Positions 22,856 through 34,635 are shown, counted from the first letter of the stretch. The stretch: DNA of 64,000 nucleotides from Fistularia commersonii (GCA_037954325.1 JBBMNZ010000028.1:10461501-10525500), one strand, 5' to 3'. Numbers and translations: made by a program. The notes: a model not told the origin generated them from the letters alone.

Positions 22856-23320
22856 ATGGAGGTGCCGGCGCGGCTGGGCTCCTGCCGCGGCTCCTTCCTC
22901 ATCGCCGTCGCTTTCGACGCGGCGGGTCTGACGCTCCTTTTCGTCGGGATCTTCGCCAACTTGCGCGTCGACGGTCGCTTCTACGGCGACTTCCTCATCT
23001 TCACCGGAGCGCTCGTCCTTTTCGTCAGCCTGGGGTTTTGGCTCATGTGGTACGTGGGGAACCTCCGGGTGGCGGCGGCGGCGGATGACGGCCGGAGGAG
23101 GAGAAGGAGCGGCGTTGCGCGCCTGGCGAGGAAGCTGTCGGAGAGGCTGAGCCAGAAGCTGCGTGGGGAGGACGCGGGGGGGAGAGGCGTGGCGGGCACG
23201 GATGCCCCGGCGGGGAAAGCCGTGGGGGTGACGTGGGGCAGATCCACGGTTTACAACAACCAGGGATACAACGACGGCCCGCTCTCCCACGCCGTGGGTG
23301 ACAAGGGAGGACGACTCTAA
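22856..23320 (+). CDS. Tmem238-family protein, long copy
   Basis: The 154-aa product is a predicted two-pass membrane protein of unknown function. TM1 spans about residues 13-34 (LIAVAFDAAGLTLLFVGIFA) and TM2 about 44-67 (DFLIFTGALVLFVSLGFWL, then MWYVGNL). These match the TMEM238 core pattern (VALDVAG, GVFA, DFLIYSGALLVFLSL, W-x-x-WY-x-GN). The cytoplasmic tail is basic (five Arg at 80-84) and includes VARLARKLSERLSQKL, corresponding to the ARLARKLS block of human TMEM238. That makes this copy the more TMEM238-like of the two here. The ATG at 22856 is chosen because the membrane core starts about 12 residues later; the in-frame sequence upstream is unlike the family. The codon use is strongly GC-rich. 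An ATTAAA at 23354-23359 lies shortly after the stop. It could equally be named tmem238a or tmem238-like. Confidence 0.82.
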   Translation: MEVPARLGSCRGSFLIAVAFDAAGLTLLFVGIFANLRVDGRFYGDFLIFTGALVLFVSLGFWLMWYVGNLRVAAAADDGRRRRRSGVARLARKLSERLSQKLRGEDAGGRGVAGTDAPAGKAVGVTWGRSTVYNNQGYNDGPLSHAVGDKGGRL

Positions 23321-24589
23321 CCGGAATTGGAATATCCTTATGTGAAAAAAGGAATTAAATTGCATTTTATTCGGGAATTCTTGTTTGATTTTGTAGTAAA
23401 AAAAAAAAAAAAAAAAAAATCAAACAGCTGTTTTTCCGTGTTCGTGGACAGCTGGCCCGAGCAGTGAAGTTAAATTGGATTTTTTTTGACAAGCTCTTTG
23501 GGTTCTGAAAACTTTTTATGAAGTTTTTTTACATGATAAAAGATGCGCGTCTCTCCATTAGTCTTCCAAGCGGAGGTGTGACCCCAAAGGCCGGGTGACA
23601 TTCACAACCCTGTCAAGTAGGCTTCTATTTATAATCTTTCCCTTCGACTATTAAGTGTTCAGTCAACTGCTAGTTATCTCTTCCCCCCCAAAAAACATAA
23701 AATTCTGCAAAGTTTTCGTCATTTTATGATTGTTTGCTCTCCCCGTTTGGCCATTCGGTCCAAACAAATGAGGTTGGTTCTCGCCCTCGTCTCCGGGGAG
23801 CGTTTCATTTTAGTTTGTTTTCGTTTCGGCTTCCCGACGGTGGGTTCTACGAGGGTCCTCCAGCCCGTGTCTTGTTTGCTCTGCGTGCAGAACCCCGGTC
23901 GGACTGGTTTGACTTCAGCCTATTCCTCAAACACACAAAGGGATCAGGACTGGCTGCGATTCTCGCCGCATCCCAAGGAGTGCTCCGATACTCGGCTAAT
24001 CCTCAGATAAGGACGCGCCTAATGCAAATGTTACACTGGGAAAATGGCAGAAAGAGAACAAACCAAATGTATTTCAATATCAAACCAAAAACCCACAAGA
24101 AAAATTAAATTTAGTAATGAATTAAAGTTCTTGCCAATGACAAGTCTCTTCAAGATAGTCTCATTAACACAAACATTTCAAAATGTATAAATATCACCTC
24201 AGATAATGAAAGTTTAGGTTCAAATTAAAAAAAATAAAATGAAATAACTCCGCTAGGGGGCGGTAAATACCCTGAACTGATGCCGTCCCGATCCTGACAC
24301 ATGATGGGTTTGGTTCAGTTCTTCAGCTTCTAAGAACTGAGCAAGTGTGTGTGTGTGTGTTTTGTGTAGTGTTGAACGGGCTGATTGTATGAGAATAGCA
24401 GGCGATTCAAAGGAATGAAGATGGACAACAGAGGAAGAGGCCTCTGATTGGCTGTCGGCTCTACTGTCTTTTATGCCACACAATGAGAAAAAAATGTCAG
24501 TCGTAATGAAAAGAAAGACAAAAGGGCCGAGACGCGTCGGCGGCGGCAGCAGCAGCGGCGGCAACCGGTTCAGAGCGTCTCACCCTGCG
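23321..24589. other. Spacer between the two Tmem238-like genes; no other gene seen
   Basis: It starts with the short 3' UTR of the long copy and an A run (23398-23419). It also holds a candidate CTCF-type motif (24250-24265) and a short TG microsatellite (24345-24360). No additional exon is recognised. Confidence 0.5.
24250..24265 (+). promoter_or_regulatory. Candidate CTCF-type motif
   Basis: CCGCTAGGGGGCGGTA is close to the vertebrate CTCF core. It sits between the two Tmem238-like genes. Motif match only. Confidence 0.35.
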
Positions 24590-24823
24590 ATGGAGACGAA
24601 GAGTTGCATTTCATCCCTGCTGGCGGTGGCGGTGATCCTGGACGTCATCGGGATCGGCCTGTTCTTCGCGGGCATCTTCGCGCCGTGGACTTTCTGGGAT
24701 TTCCTCGTGTTGTCGGGGCCCCTGCTCGTCTTCTTCAGCCTGGTACCCTGGATCTTCTGGTACATGGGGAGCCTCAAGGTGCCGGAGGAGGAGCTCGGTT
24801 TGACGAAACCCAACTGTCCGTGA
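24590..24823 (+). CDS. tmem238l: Tmem238-family protein, short copy (Tmem238-like)
   Basis: This is a 77-aa protein that is almost only the two-pass core. TM1 spans about residues 8-31 (LAVAVILDVIGIGLFFAGIF) and TM2 about 36-60 (DFLVLSGPLLVFFSLVPWIF then WYMG). It ends in SLKVPEEELGLTKPNCP. It shares the spaced pattern G-I-F-A...DFL...G.L..F.SL..W...WY.G.L with the longer copy 1.3 kb upstream, so the two are probably tandem duplicates. It lacks the basic ARLARKLS tail. The ATG at 24590 is chosen; an in-frame extension of 39 residues upstream is low-complexity and unlike the family. The human gene TMEM238L lies beside PIRT, which supports the symbol, but the orthology is inferred rather than shown. 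Confidence 0.78.
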   Translation: METKSCISSLLAVAVILDVIGIGLFFAGIFAPWTFWDFLVLSGPLLVFFSLVPWIFWYMGSLKVPEEELGLTKPNCP

Positions 24824-24865
24824 CGTCACCGTGGGCCCAAACTGGACGTTAACCGGTGGCTTGAT

Positions 24866-24890
24866 GATGAGGAGGAGGAGGAGGAGGAGA
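24866..24890. repeat. (GAG)n short repeat
   Basis: GAGGAG run shortly after the stop of the short Tmem238-like gene. Confidence 0.85.
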
Positions 24891-27089
24891 GGGATGGTGG
24901 CCAGTTAGAAGCAGTCATTCCAGGACCTTTGGCTGTATAAATCCATAAATTCAGGATCACATCGGAGTTAATCCATAATCAAGGACAAAAAAAAATCAAT
25001 CCTTTCACCTCGAAGTAATGTTACTGTAAATACAGGAGTTGTGGAAATCCATCTCCGCTGGGATCCGTCCCATCGTCGCGGCTCTGCAGAACTCGTTAAA
25101 CTCGCGTTGTGGGTTTCTATTTTTTTCTCTAGTTGTATTTACGTCGATCCGCCCGGCCTTTTTTTTTTACGGCCAAGGAGAAACGCAAACACCCTGCGTC
25201 ACAAAGGAAACCGCTGACGTATGCGTGGTTGAGGGTTATGAGCGTTGAGAAATGTTGCGCTTCAACCTGACCTTCGTCTCTAACTCTGCTCTGCATCCGA
25301 CACAAATCTGTATCACCCGGAATTATTGGTTGATTAGTTCTTGGCGGCGAATGTAAAAAATTTACTGAACATGTTCAGTATCACCCTTCTGTAGAACTGT
25401 ACAGATATATTTTACAATATTAATTATTGCATTTAAATGATCGGGAGTTTTGCCCTGAAAGAATTCGAGCACGAGTCCATCTGTGTGTACTGGACTTATT
25501 TAAAATTATTTTTTAAATTTACTTTTATTTTCATGGTTCTTTTCATGGTACTTTTATTTTCAAAGATTAAAAATCTTCATATTTATTTACTAAGAGTTTC
25601 TCTTGCTGTATCGGGTAAACTGATCTGGAAGACATTGTTGTCTCGCTGCTTATTGTTATTCATTTATTTTTAATTAGTGGAAGTGTTTTACCACCTGTTC
25701 CGTGGATCAGTTTCTCCATCCAAAGATGGAAAATGGACTCCGATGTCTCCCAGCCATAATTGGCACTCAGGTCCCCATTACCGGGCTCAGACATGGCGAG
25801 GGTTATTTATGCATCCATTTGCTCCAGGCCCCCGAGACAGGAAGTGGCGAGGCATAATGGAGGCTGGAGGCCCTTGCAGCTCAGCTCCTCCTTCTCAGCA
25901 GGACGGCAACACTCACACTTGTCCCTGAAGTCGTCTTGATGATCCATGTCATTATAATCCCCCCCCGACACAGGTCATCTCCAGCCCCCCCACCAAGGAG
26001 ACATAGTTACAAGTCCATTAGGCTCCGGTTTGCATCCAGTATCATCATAATAAAGGACCCGTCTCTGTTTGAGATGCAGGTTGATATTTGGCTCTTGGAT
26101 CTCAGCTTCACTGAAGGCCCCTGATTGGCCAAAAGTCTTCTCCGACGAGCGAACAGGACGGACAGGTAGGGAGGTCGGTTAAAAGTTTTGTTAAAATTGT
26201 TAAAAGTAATATTTGAATCCTAGTATCTGAAGCTGTGTCTCACTCTAACGCAGCCAAGACTAGATCTTTACTGAAGAAAGACAGTCCAGTATTACTCTGG
26301 ACTTTGTAGGACAGTGGCAAAACCAAAATAAATATTAACATTTGTCCACTAATCTGTGTTTTAAATGTATTTTCTTTACCATTCCAATTGTTTAAAAGTA
26401 AAAAAAAAAAAAGTCCCTCATGACCTTCTCCGGTCTGTGTAATGTTTTTGATGTAAATGTGTGACAGAATTATTCCCACCGACTTGTGAATCAGAATCAG
26501 AAAAACTTTATTTGTTGCCGAGGAGCAATTGTGGGGCACATGGGGTAGCAGGATCAAAATTGTGAACATAAAGTTTATATGAAATTCTCTTTTTTTCTTA
26601 TATTTTTCTGCTTATGTGCAGTGAATTATCATTGATGTTACTACTATTGTAAACATGTTTCAGTAAATGCAAGGCCGTGGTTCACATTGGCCTGGAGTTT
26701 GTCCGTCTTCCCACGGCGTGAACGCACGTTGGCTAATATGACCAAGGGGAGCACAAAATGGTCATAATGCCACACTTTTTCTTTCTTTTTTGGGGTGCAG
26801 CTGGGGTGAGATCTTCCAATTTTAAATCTGACTCCAGATATGAACTTCAGAGCACATCATTGTTGTAGGATATAATATTGGAGGGTGAAGAGGTGTGCGA
26901 GACATTAAACCTAAGAGACACTGTGTTTTAAAGATGCTGGGTAGTGTTTGTTACTCTCTAGCGGTCAAAGGTGGGAAAACACATGAGAACTCTCCACTAC
27001 TTCATGAGAGGAAGGGAAATAAGTCAGGCGTAAATCATTTTTGTGATCAATTAAACCATTTCATGTCAAATAAATAGCCCAATCAGGTA
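24891..27089. other. Intergenic; no gene seen
   Basis: Mostly AT-rich. It contains a repeat-free segment at 25690-25880 (possible conserved non-coding element) and a short interspersed-repeat end at 26488-26545. No exon supported. Confidence 0.45.
26488..26545 (+). repeat. Interspersed repeat end of the 'AATCAGAAAAACTTTATTTGT' type
   Basis: 'aatcagaatcagaaaaactt' then TATTTGTTGCCGAGGAGCAATTG is a frequent teleost repeat terminus. The same motif occurs at 61800-61836. Confidence 0.6.
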
Positions 27090-27300
27090 AAACTATTGGA
27101 ATAATAATGAAGATATACTTCTGTTTCTCCAAGTTCTTTGTGTTCCTCCCCTCCACCAGTCGGCAAGTTCATCTAAGACCTGATATTGTGAACGAGAGAG
27201 TGAATTGGTGGATTGACAGCTGACCAGTCCAGGTTCAGCCCCGTCTCTCCATCCAGTGTCACCTGGGATCAGCTTCGGCTCCCCCAAACCCTGTGAGCAA
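27090..27300 (-). repeat. L2-like LINE 3' end, antisense and degenerate
   Basis: Read on the minus strand, 'cagggtttgggggagccgaa', 'gctgatcccaggtgacactg' and 'gctgaacctggactggtcag' follow the block order of the other L2-like ends. Confidence 0.5.
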
Positions 27301-27477
27301 GGGGAGTGTAATAATAACCGAATTTTGGAAGTTCTCCTCTATGAACAGCCTACGGTGGATTTTGAACAAAGTTACAAGTATCCTTGATGGTTCCAGATGA
27401 GCTTTTGGGTGTTTAAATTCTGATCTGCGTGACTGTATGTAAAAAATTAATAATGATCATATTCATTTTAATTTTAT

Positions 27478-27545
27478 AGGCTCCAGCATCCCCCGCGAAC
27501 CCGAGCACAGGATAAGCGACATAAGATGGATGATGGAAGATGGAT
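27478..27545 (+). repeat. LINE 3' terminus fragment (CTCCAGCATCCCCCGCGA...GGATAAGCGAC)
   Basis: The order CTCCAGCATCCCCCGCGAACC, then GGATAAGCGACATAAGATGG and ATGG-type units, is a typical fish L2/Rex 3' terminus. Confidence 0.6.
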
Positions 27546-27671
27546 TTCGATTTCACGGCCCTGCTGTCTCTTTGATTTATTTTATTTGAGGAGTTGGATA
27601 TGTGAGAAAACATCAAACTGACTTTGAATCAACTGGATAATTTTTTATTGTGTGATAAATGTTGTATTAGA

Positions 27672-27703
27672 GTATGTGTGTGTGTGTGTGTGGGGGGGGG
27701 GTG
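27672..27703. repeat. (TG)n/(G)n simple repeat
   Basis: TG run followed by a homopolymer of G. Confidence 0.9.
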
Positions 27704-27949
27704 ATCTACCCCTACTTGCATAAAGTGAAAAGTGGGCATTACACATCTCCCAATCAATAAAAAAAACAATAAGTAAAGGGGGGGAAAAGGAAAAACATAA
27801 ATGCTCGTAATATTATTATGTTTTAACTTTTAATTTGATTTGTTATTATTTAAACTGTTTTCCTCGTGTATTCCCCTCCTGGACCCCATCCAGTGAGGAT
27901 CTGTTCACACCTGACCAGAGGTGTCAACATTCCCATATGACCGCGATCA

Positions 27950-28819
27950 CGCCCCCCCAACCCCCCACCTTTTTTTCCGGGTGTGTTTACAAACAAGTGA
28001 CCCGGAGACGGCGTGGTCGCCCCCGCCCGACGTGACCCGCCTTCCAGGCGTGCGGGGTGTCCAGCTCGGGGCGGGATGCATCCCGGCCGGATCGGACCCG
28101 CCGGTGACCGAAGGGTCGCCGGATGAAACGGATAACTGATTCCGGGCCCGTCTGAAGGAACACAGATCCACCTCATGGCTGAGGGACAGGGCGCTGCAGG
28201 GGGAGCGGCGCCGACGACCCGGCCTGGATCGTGGAACGGACGCGATGGCGCTGTGGCGACGTGGACGCAAATCGCGCGCCCGGAACCCGGCCGTTTTGGC
28301 TATTTAGCGGTTAAAATCGACGATTTATCGGTGACAGATGCACGAGATTTCCGATGAGCGAAAATCGTAGATTTGGATAATTACCGCGGGTTCTTTGCGG
28401 GGTTAAGTGGCCCCGCTCTTTCCGTGTGCGCCAAAAGACGCGCCGCTACTTTGCGCTCACCGGCGGCGTATGCACGTCCTGGTGCTGCGCTGCAACCGAA
28501 CGTGACAGTACTAGGATTAAGCTACCGTTCTGATTGGTCTCCGTCGCGGGGCCGCATCGCTTGGCGACAGCTCATTGGTCGAAGCCGCTGTCAGTCAACC
28601 CTTCTCCGCCCCCTTGCGTCGTTTGGTTGGATCACGCCGCTACCCTTTCTCTCGGCGGTGGGTCGGAGCCGCTGTCCCTGGCCTCGCATGTTCCCCTTCT
28701 AAATACCTGTTTTGAATTCGATGCCCCCGTTGTAGATTTGTTCCGTTCGCCTCAGAAGGGTCCCCCCCGCGGTGTTTTTTTTTTTATTCGTCCCCGCTTT
28801 TCTCCAGTCCTACCCGAAC
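27950..28819 (+). promoter_or_regulatory. foxk2: foxk2 CpG-rich promoter with two inverted CCAAT boxes
   Basis: From about 27950 the DNA becomes CpG-dense (many CGCC, CCGG and GCGC words) up to and through exon 1. No TATA box is visible. Two ATTGG elements (NF-Y type, CCAAT on the minus strand) lie at 28533-28537 and 28574-28578, 41 bp apart and about 245-290 bp before the ATG, with a related GGTTGG at 28625-28630. This is the usual picture of a housekeeping-type promoter. The start site itself cannot be placed by eye. Confidence 0.6.
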
Positions 28820-29115
28820 ATGGCTGTGGTGAGCGGGTCGTCTGGGCCGGTCGCGCGGCTCGAGGGCCGTGAATTCGAATACCTGATGAAAAAGCGCTCG
28901 GTGACCGTCGGCCGGAACTCGTCCCAGGGCTCCGTGGACGTGAGCATGGGCCACTCCAGCTTCATCTCCCGGCGGCACCTGGAGATATTCACCGCCAGCG
29001 ACGACGGCGGAGCGGGCAGCGGGGAGTTCTACCTGAGGTGTCTGGGAAAAAACGGGGTGTTTGTTGACGGAGTGTTCCTCCGCCGGGGCGCCCCTCCTCT
29101 GCAGCTACCGCGAAT
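28820..29115 (+). CDS. foxk2: foxk2 exon 1: N-terminus and most of the FHA domain
   Basis: Foxk2 is a nuclear forkhead transcription factor. Mammalian FOXK2 represses autophagy and metabolic genes, recruits SIN3 through its FHA domain, and binds DVL and BAP1. The nine coding exons found here (28820-29115, 34106-34300, 34636-34789, 35554-35700, 36225-36418, 37204-37403, 37518-37766, 39353-39553, 39743-39930) all have GT-AG borders. They sum to 1824 nt, encoding 607 aa plus the stop (human about 660). Exon 1 encodes a short N-terminus (13 aa, without the Gly/Ala-rich leader of mammals) and then VARLEGREFEYLMKKRSVT, GRNSSQGSVDVSMGHSSFIS and RRHLEIF: the FHA phosphopeptide-binding core with Arg, Ser and His at the usual places. 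The FHA insert loop is much shorter than in human. Donor GTAAGT at 29116, leaving two bases. It is FOXK2 rather than FOXK1 because of LTLNGIY in exon 4. Confidence 0.95.
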
Positions 29116-32100
29116 GTAAGTTGTCCACATGTGGATGCTAGCGCTAGCCACCGTTCGGCTAAACCTAACAAGTTTTTAATGGCTAGCAAGAAGAGTGGAC
29201 CACGTGTTTTAGCATGTTAGCAGGGAATCTGCATCATGACCCCCGTGCCTTTTTCTTTGTTGACGTTGTTGCTAGCAACGGTGTTAATTAGCCGCTGCCT
29301 TCGGGCCACATTGTGGTTGACTTGTGGCCGCATTCCTCGCCGTCTGCGCCGGGGCTAGTCGGCTTAAACACCCCGAGCTCGCTGTCGGCCGAGGGGACTC
29401 AGCAGCTGCCGCTGCTCCTGCTGTAATTGTTGTTGACTTGTGACTCATCTCCTTTACATAACTCTAGCGTTATTTAGCCAAAAAAAAAAAAACATGTATG
29501 CCCCCTGACCCGTAAACATCGCGCATCCGTGTCATTAGCTCGCCGTAGCCCGGGCTGGGTTTGTGAATGGAGCGCCCCCCCCTTCCAGCCCGAAACGTAA
29601 ACAAACCCGAGCGTCTCCGCCCTGCAGAGCCCGTGGACGGCCGGGTTCCATCCCGCCGCCGGCCCGCTGCCACCGGGCATCGACCTCTAGGATTATTAAT
29701 ACAGTTTAAATTCATCGTTACCAGTACAAACTGGAAGCCTGTTTCACCGCACAGTGAAATTCTTATTGTACTGTCCACCGTGAAGCAGGAGAGCTGGACA
29801 AAATATAAATAATAAGTATTTCTACGCATGGTGTGGCTCGGAGTATTTGACATTGCACGGTAGCTATGGAAATATCTGAAGAGGTTGGGTAGTTCAAGCA
29901 AGAGAAATATTTGACTGAAAATAAATAAAAAAAGAAATACTCATCACCATCTGTGGAGGGTTTGTTCTTTAACCCCAGACTGGTATGTAAGGAAGTGTCA
30001 ATGTAAGCACACATAAGCTACAACCAGATCATTATTGTTTTCGCTTGTGGTGCTGTTGATCCAGGTGTGACTGAATGTCAGTAGATGTGTTTGCCTGCTC
30101 CTGCACATGAGAATATCGGTGTGTGTGCACGTATTACAGATGAGCCAAAAAAACACACCCGACAAGCTGAGAAAGACGGGATTCGGTCCAGAAACTACGC
30201 TCCTCTCGCTCCAGATAAAGCAGTGCCGTGTCACATAAACACTGGTGGATAAGAAATTCCCAGTGAGCTGCTCATACCGTTGGTGGGTTATCTGGAGGAC
30301 CGGACTGTGAGTTCTTGAAAAAGCCCCAAACAAAAAATACCTGACCACTTCTTTGTTTTTGCAGAGGAGGCATGTTGGTCTCTGGGCTGCTGCTGTTCCA
30401 GTGTTTTGACCTGTTCATCTTGGTTTTGGATAACAAATTGAGGATTGGTGTTTGTAATGTCTTACAATATCCTATTGTGTGTTTTGATTAAGATTTCTGG
30501 AGTTTTGGACATTAGAAATAATTCCTAGGATAGTCATTTTTGTCACAGCAAGTCCTCCGCACAGGGTGGTGGTGGCATGGTGATCCCAGCTGACTGTGGG
30601 CGACAGGTGGGACACGCCCTGCTTGGGTCCCCTCCAATTTTACCTGTGCCGCAAACATGAATTGTGCACTCGTAACTGTAAACAGTCAGACCAGACTGAA
30701 GGTTGATATGAATTTCTAAAACTGTACACGGAGCTGCAGCAGATCTTTAGGCCTTTGTGATTCCCAAGAGGCTGTTTCCCTCTCTTGACTGGAGTGTGGT
30801 GTACCAGCCACTGCCAACACTGTAAGACTTCCCTCAATGTTCTCTGCCATTGCACAATCCCTTAAATTGAAACCCCGTTTCTGCTTTGCACAAAGAGTGA
30901 ACTTGTTTTGACTTGATACAAGTTCTTTGCAGATGTTGCCATTTTTTTTTTTTTTTTTTTTTTGGTTTGTTTTTTTGCAAAGCACCACTTGCAGCACCCC
31001 TTGTGTTATTGAGGTTGATGAGTAAAATCAGTTTCTGAGAGCTGATGTTTTTCATTTTGTTGGCACCTGCTCAGGGGTTTTGAGGCTCTCTCAATGATCA
31101 GAGCGACTGTATTTTGAGATTTTTTTTTTCTTAAATCGTCCGTGTGCACTTCCCAGCCAAGCCTGGTCCCACAGGCTTGACAGCAACCCTGCAGCTCGCT
31201 GTTTTAGGATAAGAGGGCCTGCCGCTGAACAAACACATCAGCAGCCCGGGAGAAGTGGTGGAGCCACGGCCCAGGGGCCACATGGGTTGTATTCCAGGGA
31301 TTCTTCTTCAGTGATGTAAACAGACCCAACAGAAGAGAACAGCCATCCCTTCCTCCCTCCCTCCCTCCCTCCCCTATGTTCTCCCACACCCACAAATTCT
31401 CAGCAAGCTCTTCCTGTGTCGCTGTCTTCTTTTGTTTACATTCTTGTTTTTTTGCATGGTAGCCGGGTAGGTGGGTGGAGGGGGGTGAAAATAGAGTGAA
31501 TGTTTATCTGTTGGACAAGCTTTGTTTGTTGGTGCCCTCACGGCCCGGCAGCATAGCAACTGTGTATCTGAGTGCAAGAGTTTATGTCTCATTGTTATCG
31601 GGAGGCTTCCATGAATGCAAACATCAAGGGGGCGGGGGGCAGAAAACAACCAGAAAAGGGACAGCTTAATGCAAGTAGTAATTAGTCCATGCCCAGGCTC
31701 CGTGGCTGCATGGACAAGCTGCAGCCAGTGACTGGAATCGTGATGTAACAGGAGCAGCAGACCTCTGAAGAGATGCAAGTAAAACTGCACACAGAAGGTA
31801 TTTAGGAAAAAGTATCTGCGTGGATCTGTGCACTGTGGGCAAAGTGTGTGTGTATGTGTGTGTTTAGGAATAGTCACTACCTAATTGCGCATGCAGAGTT
31901 GGCTGCAGCCACAGAGTTGTCATGATGTTCCTGTTTGTCAACCATAGAGGGTTTGAAGGGAAGCTTTGGGGATGTGATTGAACTGCCAACTTTGGTCTTT
32001 AAATGTTTGAAAGACACGTTATTTTGAAAGTGTTCCAGCGTCTCTGGCGTTTTTACTCACAGATCCTTTCGTTTCCCCGGCTCTTAAATGATTGTCTCAA

Positions 32101-34105
32101 GCAGATGTTCGATGGCAAGACATCCCTTCAGTCAGGCAAAAAAAAACTTCTAAAGTGGATTTAGAACTGTGTTAAGACTATTAATTGATTTTTTTAATTT
32201 ATTTCATTTATTTTTACTTGGACTGATGATGAACAGACATCTGTGCAAACAAGGGAGATCAGGATTAGGCTGGAGGGGGAAAATCCTGAAATTATTTTTT
32301 ACAAATGGCCAATAGTTTGGTACCCCCTTAGAAAGAAGGAATGATCTCAGTTCTGTTTCTGGAGAAGAACAACCTTTGCAACCCTCTTGCTGATTGGAGG
32401 TTTTCAGGAGGAGGAGGGCAAGTCCTGTTAAAGTGTCCCAGGAAACCCGAGGAAACAAAAGTGGTACCAGATTTAAGGGCCATAGCAAAGTGTGGGAAAG
32501 CAGCAGTGGTTTCTGACCTGAAGAATCCTTCTTCCTCCTCGGAGGAAAGACAGAACACAAATGGCGGATTAGATGATCGGGCGGCTAATGGGGGATTCTG
32601 AAGTAGACGGGGCTGGGCTCGGACCGAGAAGATTACTTCAGAACCCAGTAGTTCTAGTGCAAGGGAAGACAAACCTGAGGGACCCGTCAGTCTCTCCCAC
32701 GGTCAGACTGGGCGGACGGTGATGGTCACGGTTCCCCAGACCACTTAGGACCGCACCTTCAGGATCCTCGATCATCTTTGGAAACACCTGAAGATGATAA
32801 CTATTTTGTACTAGATTTTTCACCCTGGACAATGGTGTCAATAATCAGATTATAAATAACTACTTGTTTTCTCAGAGCCAGAAAACACCTTGAGGTCATG
32901 CAGTTTTTTCTGCTTCCAATCCACTTCCAATAGTTCTTTTGTTTCCTCCTATAGTGTTGCCATAATCCAATACCGTATGGTGGCGAGCAGTTGCTCTGCA
33001 CATTTATAGTTTATTAGCATCAGTTATTGATTCAATTTGCGTACCTGAAAGTTCACAGCTCTGCAATGCATTAAGATGAAAAAAAAAAAGACAACACCTA
33101 GCGCCAAGCTGTTCCTCAATGTTTTCTTTCTCATGCTTATCCAGAGTGCTTTCTTGTGTGCTGTGTCTATTGAAGCTCCAAAAAGACGACAAAACAGACT
33201 TCTCCACAATGGAAATGGGCCAGTGTTCCCAACGCGATCATTTCGGTGATCCATTCTGCAATTCATCTCTCGCAGTCCAAGAGCAGCATCTGGATTTAGC
33301 CATTTCGGCATTGGCTTAGGTTCGCTCTGTATATTCCTTAGGCTTAATTAAGTTTTATTGTAGTAATTCAGGGTCTGCTTTGGCCACCATGTAAAACGCT
33401 CTTACTGCAAACATTGCAAATGCTTCAGAGCGTTCTTCACTTTCAGTTGTAAAGTAATGCCAAACTAGTGACATCTCAGGTGTTTGTTTAATAGGTTGCG
33501 GAACTTAGCATTTGCTTGCCGTAACACCTCTTACCGCAACCGCTGAGACGTCCCGGATACAGAGGGTTTTCTTTCAGCGTAAACTGAACAGGGCATCAAC
33601 TTTGGGAGAAAAAAAAATCAATTATGTATTTATAGGAGTCGGGAGTATATCCTGCTGCTTCCAATCACATCTGTACGCTAAAAGTAGCAAGTATTAGATG
33701 AGTATCTGAACCCCTTGCGATCTGCATGTCTCTGAAACTATATCACCTCTACTTTTAACAAAAAGCTGATCAGGGATTCAGTTGGAGGTTGTGACCACCT
33801 ATAAGCCAAATTATTGTACAGAGACCTGAACTCATTATGACACAGAACAGAGAAATATATCCTCACACTTCAGAGAAATGCACTTTTCACTCAGTCTTTA
33901 AAATGTCAGTTTGGATGTGAAACCGGATGAGAAGGTGTCAGTCAGCCTTCTTTTTAGGGTTTTAACTGAAGTCTCATTTGTGTTTAGCTGCTACATGAAT
34001 CCCACAGGTTTGCATCAGACTCGGTGTTTTTGCTCTGTTGACTTTGTTTGAAAAGATGTTTGAAGAGGTGGATCTCAGAGGGGCTCCACTTTTTCCTGTC
34101 TGCAG
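29116..34105 (+). other. foxk2: foxk2 intron 1
   Basis: About 5.0 kb. CpG-rich for the first 600 bp, then AT-rich with long T runs (30943-30964), a (CCCT)n stretch (31350-31374) and no recognisable exon or complete mobile element. Confidence 0.85.
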
Positions 34106-34300
34106 GTGCACCTTCCGCTTCCCCAGCACCAACATCAAGATCACTTTCACCGCACTGTCCAGCGGGAAGAAACTGAAGCGGGAAGCACCCGAGTCCCCAG
34201 TGAAACCTGTTCAGCCCCAGATCTCTCCTCTGACCATCAACATTCCAGACAACATCGCCCACCTGATGAGCCCGCTGCCGTCGCCCACGGGCACCATCAG
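34106..34300 (+). CDS. foxk2: foxk2 exon 2: end of the FHA domain and linker
   Basis: Encodes CTFRFPSTNIKITFTALSS, the last FHA strands, then SPVKPVQPQISPLTINIPDN and HLMSPLPSPTGTI, all very close to human FOXK2. Acceptor TGCAG ends at 34105; the one-base start completes an ATG codon across intron 1. Donor GTAGGA at 34301. Confidence 0.95.
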
Positions 34301-34635
34301 GTAGGAGGACCCTCCCCTCGGGCTGGGACTTCCTGATGTGAAAAGGAGTGGTTAAAATAGTGGCCCATGGCCGAGGATTCTGATTTTCAGGCGCAAAACC
34401 TGAATTTGTGTTTTTATAGTTTGAGAAAATCTAGAGTGACGTAGGTAACAATTGCCCACTGTTGTCGAGTCTCGGGTTGACTTCATGTCCTGTGGAGGAG
34501 CTTCACAGCTGATTGGTTTTCAATTGGTAGAGCTGATTATTGATTGACAGCCCCCTGAGTTTTTCCTATATCACACAGCATGCCCCCCCCCCCCCCTCGT
34601 AAAACAGCTGATGAGGATCTTCTTCCCCCCCACAG

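Noticed and set aside
22667..23365. 232-codon minus-strand open frame over the long Tmem238-like gene
   Set aside because: Antisense shadow of a GC-rich gene, with low-complexity residues.
28772..28819. Upstream in-frame GTG extension of foxk2
   Set aside because: The residues are unlike the family and not preceded by a Kozak-like ATG; the ATG at 28820 gives the expected start.
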